Origin: Acetobacterium bakii
GTDB lineage: Bacteria; Bacillota; Clostridia; Eubacteriales; Eubacteriaceae
DNA length: 64,000 nucleotides
Assembly (NCBI RefSeq): GCF_001263355.1
Contig: NZ_LGYO01000044.1
Span: 39,216 to 103,215, forward strand
Direction of reading: 5' to 3'
In this document: piece by piece, positions 27,429 to 35,394 of the stretch
How the letters are laid out: every line of letters starts with the position of its first letter
Position numbering within the stretch: position 1 is the first letter of the stretch
Translations under genes and position numbers: made by a program
Notes under the pieces: model-generated
What the model was told of the DNA's origin: nothing
The model's database searches: none
The model's input: the letters and a program-made list of their open reading frames with translations, nothing else

Positions 27429-28397
27429 CTATTCCTTCCTTTCCAGCGAGTGTGAGTTAACCACCTGATTGAGCTCATCATGAAGTTTTTCCACATCAAT
27501 TTGCAGCAGAAAATCCCAGCCGATCCACTTGTATTTTCCCGAGCGGGGCATTCTTGCCTCAAGCTCCGGACGGAGCGAGCAAAAACCGACCTGGCTAAAT
27601 AAATCACCAACCGCTTCACTGATAAAGTATTTTGAAGCGGCCTTTGCGTCTTCGCTACAATTCTTTTTCGTCAACATGACAACCGGATTCATGACAGCAC
27701 CGTCTTCCGGCCAGATCACCCGGACCTTGTCGCTTTCCTTAACAAGATTCGCAAAGGATAAAGGAATCACACTGATAAAGGGCGCTTCCCCTTTTTTGCT
27801 TCCGGCAAGAGCTACCATCTGCGATGGATGCAGTCTTGATTTTATATTTCGAGCCAACTTTTTTATTCCTTCGATGCCATGGGTATGATAGATTTCAAAT
27901 AATATACCCTCACATAAATCCTCGTCGGTATGGCCTCTAAAGGCAATTTTCTGCTCATATTGCGAAGACAGAAGATCGGCCCATTTTTTTGGCGGCTCAA
28001 GGTCGGGATAATTCGTTTGATCAACTAAAAAAATAAGTGGGTTGACAGCGACGATATCATAGTAAGCATTGGGGTCAATAACACCTGATTCCTGATAGGC
28101 CTCTGACACCTCAAAGTCAAGTGATGATTGGAAGGCTCCTTTTTTTATAAATCGTTCAACAAATGCGGGAAAGAAAAAGCGGCTAAATCCCGAAGCAACC
28201 ATGATATCCGGAAGTTTATCAATATCCTCAATTGTTTTAAGATCTTCAAAAAAACCAGCCTGGACGACAGCGTTGGATAATATCTCATATTTTAGGGAAA
28301 GATTCTTATTTTTAATGTAACTTGCAATCTTTGCTTCCATTGGCACTTTAACCGCACAAGGCATAAGAGCCAACACATTGTTTTCAAAATAATTCAT
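27429..28397 (-). CDS. Signal-less solute-binding-like protein
   Basis: 322 residues with the periplasmic-binding-protein type II look: IDKLPDIMVASGFSRFFFPAF, then DIVAVNPLIFLVDQTNYPDLEPPKKWADLLSSQYEQKIAFRG and SVIPLSFANLVKE. It has no signal peptide or lipobox: it begins MNYFENNVLALMPCAVKVPMEAK, straight into the first strand. So it is predicted to be cytosolic, unusual for this fold. It overlaps the LRR gene stop by ATGA and is followed by the GTPase. I infer a carrier or sensor for the imported ligand inside the cell. Confidence 0.8.
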   Translation of the reverse strand: MNYFENNVLALMPCAVKVPMEAKIASYIKNKNLSLKYEILSNAVVQAGFFEDLKTIEDIDKLPDIMVASGFSRFFFPAFVERFIKKGAFQSSLDFEVSEAYQESGVIDPNAYYDIVAVNPLIFLVDQTNYPDLEPPKKWADLLSSQYEQKIAFRGHTDEDLCEGILFEIYHTHGIEGIKKLARNIKSRLHPSQMVALAGSKKGEAPFISVIPLSFANLVKESDKVRVIWPEDGAVMNPVVMLTKKNCSEDAKAASKYFISEAVGDLFSQVGFCSLRPELEARMPRSGKYKWIGWDFLLQIDVEKLHDELNQVVNSHSLERKE

Positions 28398-29062
28398 AGA
28401 CTACTCCTTTTAGAATAAACTTTACTCGTCACTATTGCTATAATAATCATCAAAATAATAATTACGAATCCGTTTTTTATAAATTTTCCATCCTCTTTCT
28501 TCTTTTCAGATACTGATCCAGACGCCGCACCTAACGAAGTGTCTGGATCATATTCCAGTTCTTCTAATGTTGTAAGCCCTGATGTGTCAATTTCCTTTTC
28601 GATTTGATTTCCACTAAGCTTTAGGTATCGGAGTGTATCATTTTTTATTTCCGCACCCCATGAAGTAATTTTGTTATTGCTTAAATCTAATGACGTTAAT
28701 TCTGTAAAACGATTTAAATCCCCTACATTAATAATGAGATTATCAGATAAGATTATGTTTTTCAAGGTGGGTATCTGGTTTAATCCGGTAATATCATCAA
28801 TTTTATTGCTGGACAAATCCAGGTAAGTTATTTGTGGTGCTTTCAAAAGCGGAACCCTTTTTAGGTTATTTCCCGAAGCTGTTAATTGCTCCAACCCGCT
28901 TAAATTATATTTACTCAGTTCATCCAAGCTGTCTAATTGCATATCCGCCAAATACAGTTTTTTAATGCTGTTTAAATCTCCCCCCAGTAACCGTATCTTC
29001 AATAGTTTTGCCAAAACAATCAGCAATCGTTGCCGCGATTTTGCCACTAAAAAGCTCTCCAA
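28394..29062 (-). CDS. Leucine-rich repeat, membrane-anchored half of a frameshifted surface protein
   Basis: From about 28985 downward this frame encodes leucine-rich repeats of 21-23 residues (IKKLYLADMQLDSLDELSK, LEQLTASGNNLKRVPLL, ITYLDLSSNKIDDITGLNQ, LKNIILSDNLIINVGDLNR, LTSLDLSNNKITSWG, LRYLKLSGNQI). A Ser/Lys spacer and a C-terminal membrane helix (NGFVIIILMIIIAIVTSKVYSKR) follow. It overlaps the upstream surface gene by about 100 bases, and the first 25 residues of its own start region are out of frame with the upstream protein and look spurious. Removing one G from a six-G run at 28980-28985 joins the two into one protein of about 470 residues. Confidence 0.8.
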   Translation of the reverse strand: MESFLVAKSRQRLLIVLAKLLKIRLLGGDLNSIKKLYLADMQLDSLDELSKYNLSGLEQLTASGNNLKRVPLLKAPQITYLDLSSNKIDDITGLNQIPTLKNIILSDNLIINVGDLNRFTELTSLDLSNNKITSWGAEIKNDTLRYLKLSGNQIEKEIDTSGLTTLEELEYDPDTSLGAASGSVSEKKKEDGKFIKNGFVIIILMIIIAIVTSKVYSKRSSL

Positions 29063-29789
29063 TTTTACCGAGTACTACGTCATCCGAATTAATAGTTGCA
29101 TCGTCTGTACTTTCTGATTTTAAATAATAATTGCCACCATGCCGGACATAAAATTCCACATATCCATCAGTTACTGTCAGCCCTGAAGCAACTGCTTCGG
29201 CTCCCGAACATGTATAGATTTCTCCCGGCAATATCAGTGGACTGTCGCCATGATCACTCGTTGAATCATAGCCGCCATAGTAATTCAAAGCCAAAACGGT
29301 TCCATCCGCAAAATTGTCTGAAACATTAAGTTTAATTTTGACTTGTCCGGGGAAATCCCGTTTTAAGGCAAAAGAAAAATAGAGCGAGTCGTTACTGCTT
29401 CCCCCGGGCAAATTGTCAGATTTACTTATTGAATATTTGTTAATCCCCAAGAAATATGGTCCACTAATTGAAGGATTTTTACAGATTTCAGGTGAAAAAT
29501 ACCAACTATACTGCACCACCCCATATTCAATAATTTGATATATTTCATGAATCTGCTCATCCCCAATTGTTTTCAGGTGTTTCCATGATACTTTCGAAAG
29601 AGCATCAACGTTATATATATAAGGATCTTCCACTATTCCCGTTCCTGAATCATGAATGGTGTCATCCCCAATTGTTTCAGCAAAAACCTGGTATGTAGTT
29701 GTAAAACTAACAATCTGTATAATAATTATCGTAAACAATACTCTAAAAAGGCATGAAACTGTTTTTGTTATTTTTTCACTGCATACCAT
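28962..29789 (-). CDS. Secreted surface protein, first half of a frameshifted gene
   Basis: About 275 residues from ATG at 29789 (GAAAGGA site), with a signal peptide (MVCSEKITKTVSCLFRVLFTIIIIQIVSF..YQVFAE). A beta-rich domain follows (VSWKHLKTIGDEQ, QYSWYFSP, KIKLNVSDNFADGTVLALNYYG, TVTDGYVEFYVRHGGNYYLKS) that resembles the domain in the 29815-30558 protein. The frame ends abruptly (DTVTGGRFKQH) a few residues after a six-G run, where a one-base change would continue into the LRR frame. Without the LRR and membrane helix the protein would be released rather than anchored. Confidence 0.78.
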   Translation of the reverse strand: MVCSEKITKTVSCLFRVLFTIIIIQIVSFTTTYQVFAETIGDDTIHDSGTGIVEDPYIYNVDALSKVSWKHLKTIGDEQIHEIYQIIEYGVVQYSWYFSPEICKNPSISGPYFLGINKYSISKSDNLPGGSSNDSLYFSFALKRDFPGQVKIKLNVSDNFADGTVLALNYYGGYDSTSDHGDSPLILPGEIYTCSGAEAVASGLTVTDGYVEFYVRHGGNYYLKSESTDDATINSDDVVLGKIGELFSGKIAATIADCFGKTIEDTVTGGRFKQH

Positions 29790-29814
29790 AATTATTTTTC
29801 CTTTCACTAATTAA

Positions 29815-30558
29815 TTAGTTATCGTGCTTGCCTTTTCTTTTCAGGAAAACAATGATTCCTCCAGAAACGACCAGCACCAAGACGATTATCAGAATCACTA
29901 ATCCAATATTCACCGGATTGGGTGATTCGGCTGCGGCGATCTCATTATCTGTTGTATTTTCTGAGACTGCATCGGGATTGCCTTTTGCTACATAAGTGCC
30001 GCCTTTGTTGACATCAAAACTAATATAACCATCGACTACACTTACTTCCTTACTATAATCATCTGAACCGGTGACAACAAGTTTTGTTCCATCAGAAAAA
30101 AATTCAGACACCTTTAGCTTTAAATTTGCATATCCGCTCAGACTGTTATCCTTGCCATCGGTATGTGAATTATAGAGATCAAAAGTAATTCCAAGCGCAT
30201 TTTCAGTTTCACTCGCAGTTTGGACCGTAAGATTTATTGGTCCTTTTGTTTCTTTGGTATATGGTTCGGTGAAAGTACTTCCGTCAAATGTCCAGGCATA
30301 TTTCAATTCTCCATCAGCTGTTCCTCCGGCGCTAAATTCATAGATACCCGTTGCCGGTGATCCTGTTATTTCGGTTCCCATATCATTGTAACCCAATAAA
30401 ATATTAAATGCTTTCCATGATAAGGTTTCTGTTGTTGAAGCTGAATCATACACTGTTGTGTCCACTTTGTCAGTAGCAAAAACCGGTATGCTTATTGATA
30501 TCGTCATTAACACCATTATTATTAAACCAAATACTGCCTTTTTCTTTTCTCTTTTCAA
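29815..30558 (-). CDS. Membrane-anchored surface protein with unrecognised beta domain
   Basis: 247 residues. Signal peptide (AVFGLIIMVLMTISISIPVFA), a beta-rich ectodomain (residues 30-205) and a C-terminal membrane helix VNIGLVILIIVLVLVVSGGIIVFL with a basic tail KRKGKHDN; no LPxTG. The ectodomain has LSWKAFNILLGYND, LKYAWTFDG, LKLKVSEFFSDGTKLVVTG and VVDGYISFDVNKGGTYVAKG. These align with the secreted protein encoded just downstream. I do not recognise the domain. Position next to a FecBCD-type importer suggests a ligand-binding receptor on the cell surface. Confidence 0.82.
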   Translation of the reverse strand: MKREKKKAVFGLIIMVLMTISISIPVFATDKVDTTVYDSASTTETLSWKAFNILLGYNDMGTEITGSPATGIYEFSAGGTADGELKYAWTFDGSTFTEPYTKETKGPINLTVQTASETENALGITFDLYNSHTDGKDNSLSGYANLKLKVSEFFSDGTKLVVTGSDDYSKEVSVVDGYISFDVNKGGTYVAKGNPDAVSENTTDNEIAAAESPNPVNIGLVILIIVLVLVVSGGIIVFLKRKGKHDN

Positions 30559-30705
30559 AATCGTCTCCTCCTCTTTCTTAAACCCAATTTAATCAATCGT
30601 TTTTTCCTGTTTTGAATCGTTGACTGAAATCCAATCGTTTTTTATGGACCAGATGTCAGAACCATTCTGTCTGCTTCAAAAATATTTTCATTGCTGCCCC
30701 CCTGA

Positions 30706-31818
30706 TTATTTTTTTACTGCATCATTAAATAATTTGTTTATCTGTTCATCGGATAATTCTATCCTGTAAAACAACTTGTAGAAATCTTTTGTTGTCTGGA
30801 CAATATCAAAATTATAGTAGTCAGGATATAAAAGTTCTGCCAGCCAGGTTACCCCAACAATTCTATTAGCCGACGGCGGCATATCCAGCCAATTATATGG
30901 CAGGCAGGGAGTTTCAAATATTCCACCTTTTTTTACGGCTTCTAAAAGTGTCCATTCCGGATTTGCATTGGTAATGATATCAAAAACATCGGTATTCCCC
31001 ATATTGGTTCCGCCATGGCCATCACTATACGAGGCGATTATCATATCAGGGTTCCATTCAAATAATTGTTCCATATCAATTGTCAGACGACCACTATCAA
31101 TCGCATTCAGACTACATACATTAATTCCGCCAACCAGTTCAATCACCTGCGAGTGAGCTGACCCCATTGGCGCTGTCTGAAGCCCTGTTGAGCCCTGAGC
31201 ATAATAGACCTTCAATTTATCTTTGTCTTGAATTGTTTTGGAAACTTCCTTAACATTATTAATGACATTTGCACAATACGATGCCAACTCTTCGGCCCGT
31301 TCTTCTACTCCTAATAATTTGCCAAGGAATCTGTAACTCTCATCCATGGTAGTCAATTCATCATCAACTACTACAACCGGAATTTGAAAAGTTTCCTGCA
31401 TTTCGTCTGCCGAAGCTTTCGTATCTTCTGTATTAATATCAGTCATTAAAATAATAATGTCCGGATTTCTGGCAATAATCTCTTCGGTATTTGCATTGGA
31501 ATTTGTTCCTTGACTAAGTCCCAGTACTGGTAGGTTCAGATATTTTGCATTAATAAATTCTGCTTCAGCATCAGAAGGTTCAATACACCATCCTAAAAGC
31601 TTATCCGGACATAGTGTATAGAGAGCGACAACACCTGGTTGCCCGACTGAATAAACACTATCAATTGCTAATGGCGCTTCCACCGTTCTGCCCGCCATAT
31701 CGATAATTGTTTTGTATTCATCATTTTTTGAATCAGAAGAATCCGAACAACCGCCTAATATAATTACAAAAAATATCATTATTATTACAATTACCGGTCT
31801 CTTTATTTTGATAAACAT
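30706..31818 (-). CDS. FecB/BtuF-like ABC substrate-binding lipoprotein
   Basis: 370 residues. Lipoprotein signal with lipobox IILGGC and a Ser/Asp linker. It has the PF01497 fold: YKTIIDMAGRTVEAPLAIDSVYSVG, IIARNPDIIILMTD, LIEL-type VIELVGGINVCSLNAID and LFEWNPDMIIASYSD. Proteins of this family bind ferric siderophores, haem, cobalamin or related metal complexes outside the membrane. It overlaps the ATPase gene by 16 bases. The motif VVVVDDELTTMDESYRFLGKLLG matches the helical backbone linking the lobes. The ligand cannot be told from the sequence. Confidence 0.9.
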   Translation of the reverse strand: MFIKIKRPVIVIIMIFFVIILGGCSDSSDSKNDEYKTIIDMAGRTVEAPLAIDSVYSVGQPGVVALYTLCPDKLLGWCIEPSDAEAEFINAKYLNLPVLGLSQGTNSNANTEEIIARNPDIIILMTDINTEDTKASADEMQETFQIPVVVVDDELTTMDESYRFLGKLLGVEERAEELASYCANVINNVKEVSKTIQDKDKLKVYYAQGSTGLQTAPMGSAHSQVIELVGGINVCSLNAIDSGRLTIDMEQLFEWNPDMIIASYSDGHGGTNMGNTDVFDIITNANPEWTLLEAVKKGGIFETPCLPYNWLDMPPSANRIVGVTWLAELLYPDYYNFDIVQTTKDFYKLFYRIELSDEQINKLFNDAVKK

Positions 31819-32573
31819 ATTATTTTTTCCTTTCCCTCCATATTTATCTTTTGAACAGTAACTTTTACGCCATAGATTTCTTCAATCAATTCCTCTGTTA
31901 ATATTTCTACTGGTAATCCTGTTGAAATTACTTTATTTTCTGTCATTGCGACAACTAGGTCGGCACACTCAAATGCCTGTTCAGGATGATGCGTTGTCAT
32001 TATTACTGATATTTTTTCTTTTGATAACGCTTTAATGGTATTAATAATTTTAATCTGATTCCCATAATCCAAACTTGCAGTTGGCTCATCCATAATTAAA
32101 ATTTTAGGATTTTGAATCAATGCTCTTGCAATAATTACAAGCTGCCTTTCACCTCCACTGATTTCTGTGTATATTTTTTCCTTTAAGTATCCAATTCCAA
32201 TTTTTTCTAGTATTTCATCTACCCGCGAATAATCAGAATCTCCCGGTACCGAAAATATGGATAAATGTGGCGTTCTCCCCATAACTACAACATCTCTGAC
32301 TGAATATGGAAAGGGCGGGATATGAGACTGTGGGACATAGCCGATCTGCTGTGCTCTTTCTTTATTGCTGTAGCTGAAAATATCTTTGCCATTAAGAATA
32401 ATTGAACCATTTAGTATATTAAGACTTCCTAAAATTGTTTTTAGCAAAGTTGTTTTCCCGATACCATTTCTTCCCATGATACATACGATACTCCCGGGAT
32501 GAACCTTGAAATTAATCCCTTCATAGATCGGCATTTTGTTATATCCACAGGAGATGTTATTAAGTTCCAGCAT
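31803..32573 (-). CDS. FecE-type ABC importer ATPase
   Basis: About 256 residues from ATG at 32573, which overlaps the permease stop (TAATG); an ATG nine bases earlier is possible. Walker A GRNGIGKTTLL, the Q-loop region IGYVPQSHIPPF, signature ISGGERQLVIIARAL, Walker B KILIMDEPTASLD and H-loop TTHHPEQA. This is the canonical ATPase of type II (FecCDE/BtuCD) importers. With the adjacent permease and lipoprotein it forms a complete importer. Confidence 0.93.
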   Translation of the reverse strand: MLELNNISCGYNKMPIYEGINFKVHPGSIVCIMGRNGIGKTTLLKTILGSLNILNGSIILNGKDIFSYSNKERAQQIGYVPQSHIPPFPYSVRDVVVMGRTPHLSIFSVPGDSDYSRVDEILEKIGIGYLKEKIYTEISGGERQLVIIARALIQNPKILIMDEPTASLDYGNQIKIINTIKALSKEKISVIMTTHHPEQAFECADLVVAMTENKVISTGLPVEILTEELIEEIYGVKVTVQKINMEGKEKIICLSK

Positions 32574-33631
32574 TAAATCCATCCTTTCTTTCCTCTTAAA
32601 ATCAGATACACAAAAAACGGTGCACCAATTATAGAGGTTAGTATCCCGAGAGGAATTTCAACCTGCATAACCGTTCTGGCGATATTGTCCACCAATAAAA
32701 GAAATACACCTCCAAGAATTGCTGTTGTAGGAACTAAGTAGCGGTAATCGGGTCCTACTATCATCCTTGCCAGATGTGGTATAACGAGTCCAATCCAACC
32801 GATTTGACCAGCAACACTTACCACAGTTGCCGTCAGCATTGTTGCGCAAATAATAATAACCAGTCTTAAATGCCCAGCATTAATCCCTAAAGCACTGGCC
32901 TCTTCATCACCAAAACTTAGAACATTGATTTTCCATCTGACCAAAAATATAATAGTCAGGCAAATTACAACAGGCACAATCATAAAAATCAAATCACTAT
33001 TTTTAATGTCTGAAATACTTCCCATCAGCCAAAATGTGATCTCTGGCAATTTACCATATGGGTCTGCCATGTATTTAATAATGGAGATAAAAGCACTAAA
33101 TAATGACGATACCACCATGCCAGCCAGCACCAGAACAAGTGTTACATTTTCACGCCGTCCGACAATTCCGGCAATTAAACAGCTTAACGCCACAGATGTA
33201 ATCCCAAAGCCAAATGCCATTAATTGAATAAGTATTGTTGGTAAAGACATTATAATTCCCAGCGATGCCCCAAAGCCAGCTCCTGCTGAAGCCCCTAAAA
33301 TGTCCGGTGAGACCATAGGGTTTTTAAATATACCCTGATAAGATGCCCCTGAAACTGAAAGTGCCAAGCCAGTCAAAATGGCTGCAATTATTCTGGGAAA
33401 TCTTACACTGGAAATAATATGTTCATTAATCTGAACAATCTCCAGATTCATCCCGAGTTTTTTTCCCATATAAAAGAACAAGTCTTTTATGTCAACATTA
33501 TATCTTCCCAAAGTAAAGGAGGCTAATAAAAGAACGATCAATAGAATAAACATGCCTGATATTATTATCTGATTTCTCCATCCTCGTTTTTTTTCACTCT
33601 TCTGACCGTTTTCTATCTTGCCTATGTCCAT
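32573..33631 (-). CDS. FecCD-type ABC importer permease
   Basis: 352 residues with about ten membrane segments, and the family motifs VRFPRIIAAILTGLALSVSGASYQG and NPMVSPDILGASAGAGFGA. Later motifs include VSVAGQIGWIGLVIPHLARMIVG and GILTSIIGAPFFVYLI. It is the first gene of the nine-gene operon and the membrane channel of a metal-chelate importer. Start ATG at 33631 has AAAGGAG. About 120 bases of leader with a hairpin separate it from the promoter. Confidence 0.93.
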   Translation of the reverse strand: MDIGKIENGQKSEKKRGWRNQIIISGMFILLIVLLLASFTLGRYNVDIKDLFFYMGKKLGMNLEIVQINEHIISSVRFPRIIAAILTGLALSVSGASYQGIFKNPMVSPDILGASAGAGFGASLGIIMSLPTILIQLMAFGFGITSVALSCLIAGIVGRRENVTLVLVLAGMVVSSLFSAFISIIKYMADPYGKLPEITFWLMGSISDIKNSDLIFMIVPVVICLTIIFLVRWKINVLSFGDEEASALGINAGHLRLVIIICATMLTATVVSVAGQIGWIGLVIPHLARMIVGPDYRYLVPTTAILGGVFLLLVDNIARTVMQVEIPLGILTSIIGAPFFVYLILRGKKGWI

Positions 33632-33659
33632 AAAACTCCTTTATTTACAAAAAAAATGA

Positions 33660-33787
33660 AGGTATACCCATATTATCTGCGTATACCTCCTTGTATCACT
33701 TTTTGTATCGTTTTGTATTTATTTATTTGTTTTTGTTATCTTTCGTTTGCTTTCGTTCATTATAACTAAGACAATAATTTTTGTCAA
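33660..33787 (-). promoter_or_regulatory. Promoter and leader hairpin of the nine-gene uptake operon
   Basis: On the minus strand TTGACA (33782-33787) and TATAAT (33759-33764) are 17 bases apart. The roughly 120-base leader has tandem GATACAAAA/GATACAA words. These are followed by an inverted repeat AGGTATAC/GTATACCT (arms 33660-33667 and 33681-33688) with a T-rich run behind it, which looks like an attenuator or an operator. Confidence 0.75.
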
Positions 33788-34226
33788 TATAAAGTTTACC
33801 AGGCAATTACTGAATATGAACCACTTATGATAATGTCCTAGTGTACCACTTTTGATTATGTCCCAAATTTGAAATTCAGTGTATGTATGATGTAACCTCA
33901 GGAAATATGGATCGAATTTATTTAGAAAGAGGTAGTACAATCTAGAAAGATTATTTTAAAAATGAATGCAGCATTGAAATATCAGACAATAAAAGGCTGC
34001 TGCATTAAGAATCGGATGCTCAGCGCGGCACATCAACCGCAATATTTGCGAATATCGAGAAACTAGAGTATTCCATAATGTCACCCTTACAAATTCAAAT
34101 TTGTTGTTCATTATACAACTTTTTCTACGCTTGGCCGATCATTCTAAATTTCGAACGCCAACCGTTTTATTTTCCAAAATCATCATCGGCGTTCAAACCG
34201 ATAACTGTGAGTTCATTTCTCACAAA
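33788..34226. other. Degraded insertion-sequence ends, no gene
   Basis: Two 21-base direct repeats, 33818-33838 (GAACCACTTATGATAATGTCC) and 33843-33863 (GTACCACTTTTGATTATGTCC), resemble the multiple terminal repeats of IS21-type elements. 33960-34060 may hold the broken start of a transposase frame. 34120-34160 repeats in diverged form the word at 25224-25262. Nothing is intact. Confidence 0.5.
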
Positions 34227-34415
34227 TTATCGGCTCTGCATCTTAGCGTCTGGCTTTTTGATAACTGACATATTTAATTTTTGTATGTTGATTAGTGTTT
34301 CCTGTTTGCATTTTGAACAAAATAGCGGGAAATTCTCAAGCATAGTGTCATCACGAATTTTAAGTCGTGTTTTACTATTGCAAACAGGGCATAATATCCA
34401 GCCAATTTCCGTCAT
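34227..34415 (-). CDS. Cysteine-rich KTR domain protein
   Basis: 62 residues: WILCPVCNSKTRLKIRDDT, then FPLFCSKCKQETLINIQKLN. Two CxxC pairs form a small zinc ribbon with the KTR word that names the family. Such proteins are typically carried by Tn916-like conjugative transposons of Firmicutes, so it is probably a left-over of an integrative element. No integrase, relaxase or tet gene accompanies it here. Confidence 0.85.
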   Translation of the reverse strand: MTEIGWILCPVCNSKTRLKIRDDTMLENFPLFCSKCKQETLINIQKLNMSVIKKPDAKMQSR

Positions 34416-34588
34416 ACTATCGCTCTCCTGCTCAAATGCAATAATTCACACTTTCTAAAAACACACAATCCAATCATGATAGATAAAAACATAATTACAA
34501 TTGAGTTTACCAAGATAGGTACTATGAGGTCTGTTGAATATATTCTGCTGTTAAAATGTATTCTTTCAATTTTCCACCTCCATCAATA

Positions 34589-34915
34589 CTATACTGGAAC
34601 AACTCTAATGTCCATGAAACAATAGAGTATAAGGGCGATTGCGGCAACAGCCAGAACAGTGATTAAAATACCTTCCAGTAACGATTTAAGCATTCCTTTT
34701 CTCCATTTCTTAGACAGCTTTTCAACTGCCTCAGTTTCTTTTAAATTCAATGCCATATTGTTAATAGGCAGCTCAGTATCCATTGCTTGCAATTCCGCTT
34801 TGCAGTCATCGCAAAGAGCAAGATGTTCTTCAATCATTGCTTTGCTATCATTGCTGCAAACACCATCGTGATAAAGCGGCAACAAATCTCTTATAATCTC
34901 ACAAGATGTTTTCAT
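34589..34915 (-). CDS. Anti-sigma factor with zinc-finger domain, short
   Basis: 108 residues. N-terminal zf-HC2 domain: CEIIRDLLPLYHDGVCSNDSKAMIEEHLALCDDCKAE, with the HxxxCxxC zinc site of ZAS anti-sigma factors, then one membrane helix LLEGILITVLAVAAIALILYCF. It ends eight residues after the helix (MDIRVVPV), where many relatives continue into an extracytoplasmic domain. It may therefore be truncated by the mobile-element damage downstream. It overlaps the sigma gene by ATGA, so it is the cognate regulator. Confidence 0.85.
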   Translation of the reverse strand: MKTSCEIIRDLLPLYHDGVCSNDSKAMIEEHLALCDDCKAELQAMDTELPINNMALNLKETEAVEKLSKKWRKGMLKSLLEGILITVLAVAAIALILYCFMDIRVVPV

Positions 34916-35394
34916 TTCATATCCTCCTGTAATTGTTTTTTTGCTCTGTAAAATATCAATCTTGCCCAGCTATCTGTTTTCGCGAATAACGCACCGATTT
35001 GTGAAAATGGCAGTTCTCCAAAAACTCGCAATGTAAAGACTTCCTTGTAAGGCTCATTCATACTGTGCAATAAAACATGTATTCGTTCCGCTGCTTCTTT
35101 ATTAAGAAAATCTTTCTCTACATCGAACGTGGTTTCTTGAAATTCTGTATCAATTACCGGAACATTTCGCTTTTGCTTTTGGTAAAGCGAAAAATAAGTG
35201 TTTTTTGCAATTTGACAGAGCCATACATATAGTTTGCAAGTACCGTTAAACTGATCCATATGTCGCATAGCTTTGAAAAAGGTTTCTTGCGCAATTTCTT
35301 CTGCAATACTCTCATCCCGGCAAAGGGACAGCATATATTTATATACGTCTGTAAAGTATTCTGTATATATTTCTCCGAAGTCTGGCACTTTCAC
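34912..35394 (-). CDS. ECF-type RNA polymerase sigma factor
   Basis: 160 residues from a GTG with CAGGAGGTG in front. Region 2 is YTEYFTDVYKYMLSLCRDESIAEEIAQETFFKAMRHMDQFNG, and region 4 is LLHSMNEPYKEVFTLRVFGELPFSQIGALFAKTDSWARLIFYRAKKQL. It is followed immediately by its anti-sigma partner. Targets are unknown; no matching ECF promoter was identified. It lies between the intact ssrA and the mobile-element debris, so it belongs to the accessory region. Confidence 0.92.
   Translation of the reverse strand: MKVPDFGEIYTEYFTDVYKYMLSLCRDESIAEEIAQETFFKAMRHMDQFNGTCKLYVWLCQIAKNTYFSLYQKQKRNVPVIDTEFQETTFDVEKDFLNKEAAERIHVLLHSMNEPYKEVFTLRVFGELPFSQIGALFAKTDSWARLIFYRAKKQLQEDMK

Noticed and set aside
28962..30558. 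NEAT haem-binding domains in the surface proteins
   Set aside because: The expected YxxxY haem motif and NEAT strand pattern are not visible.
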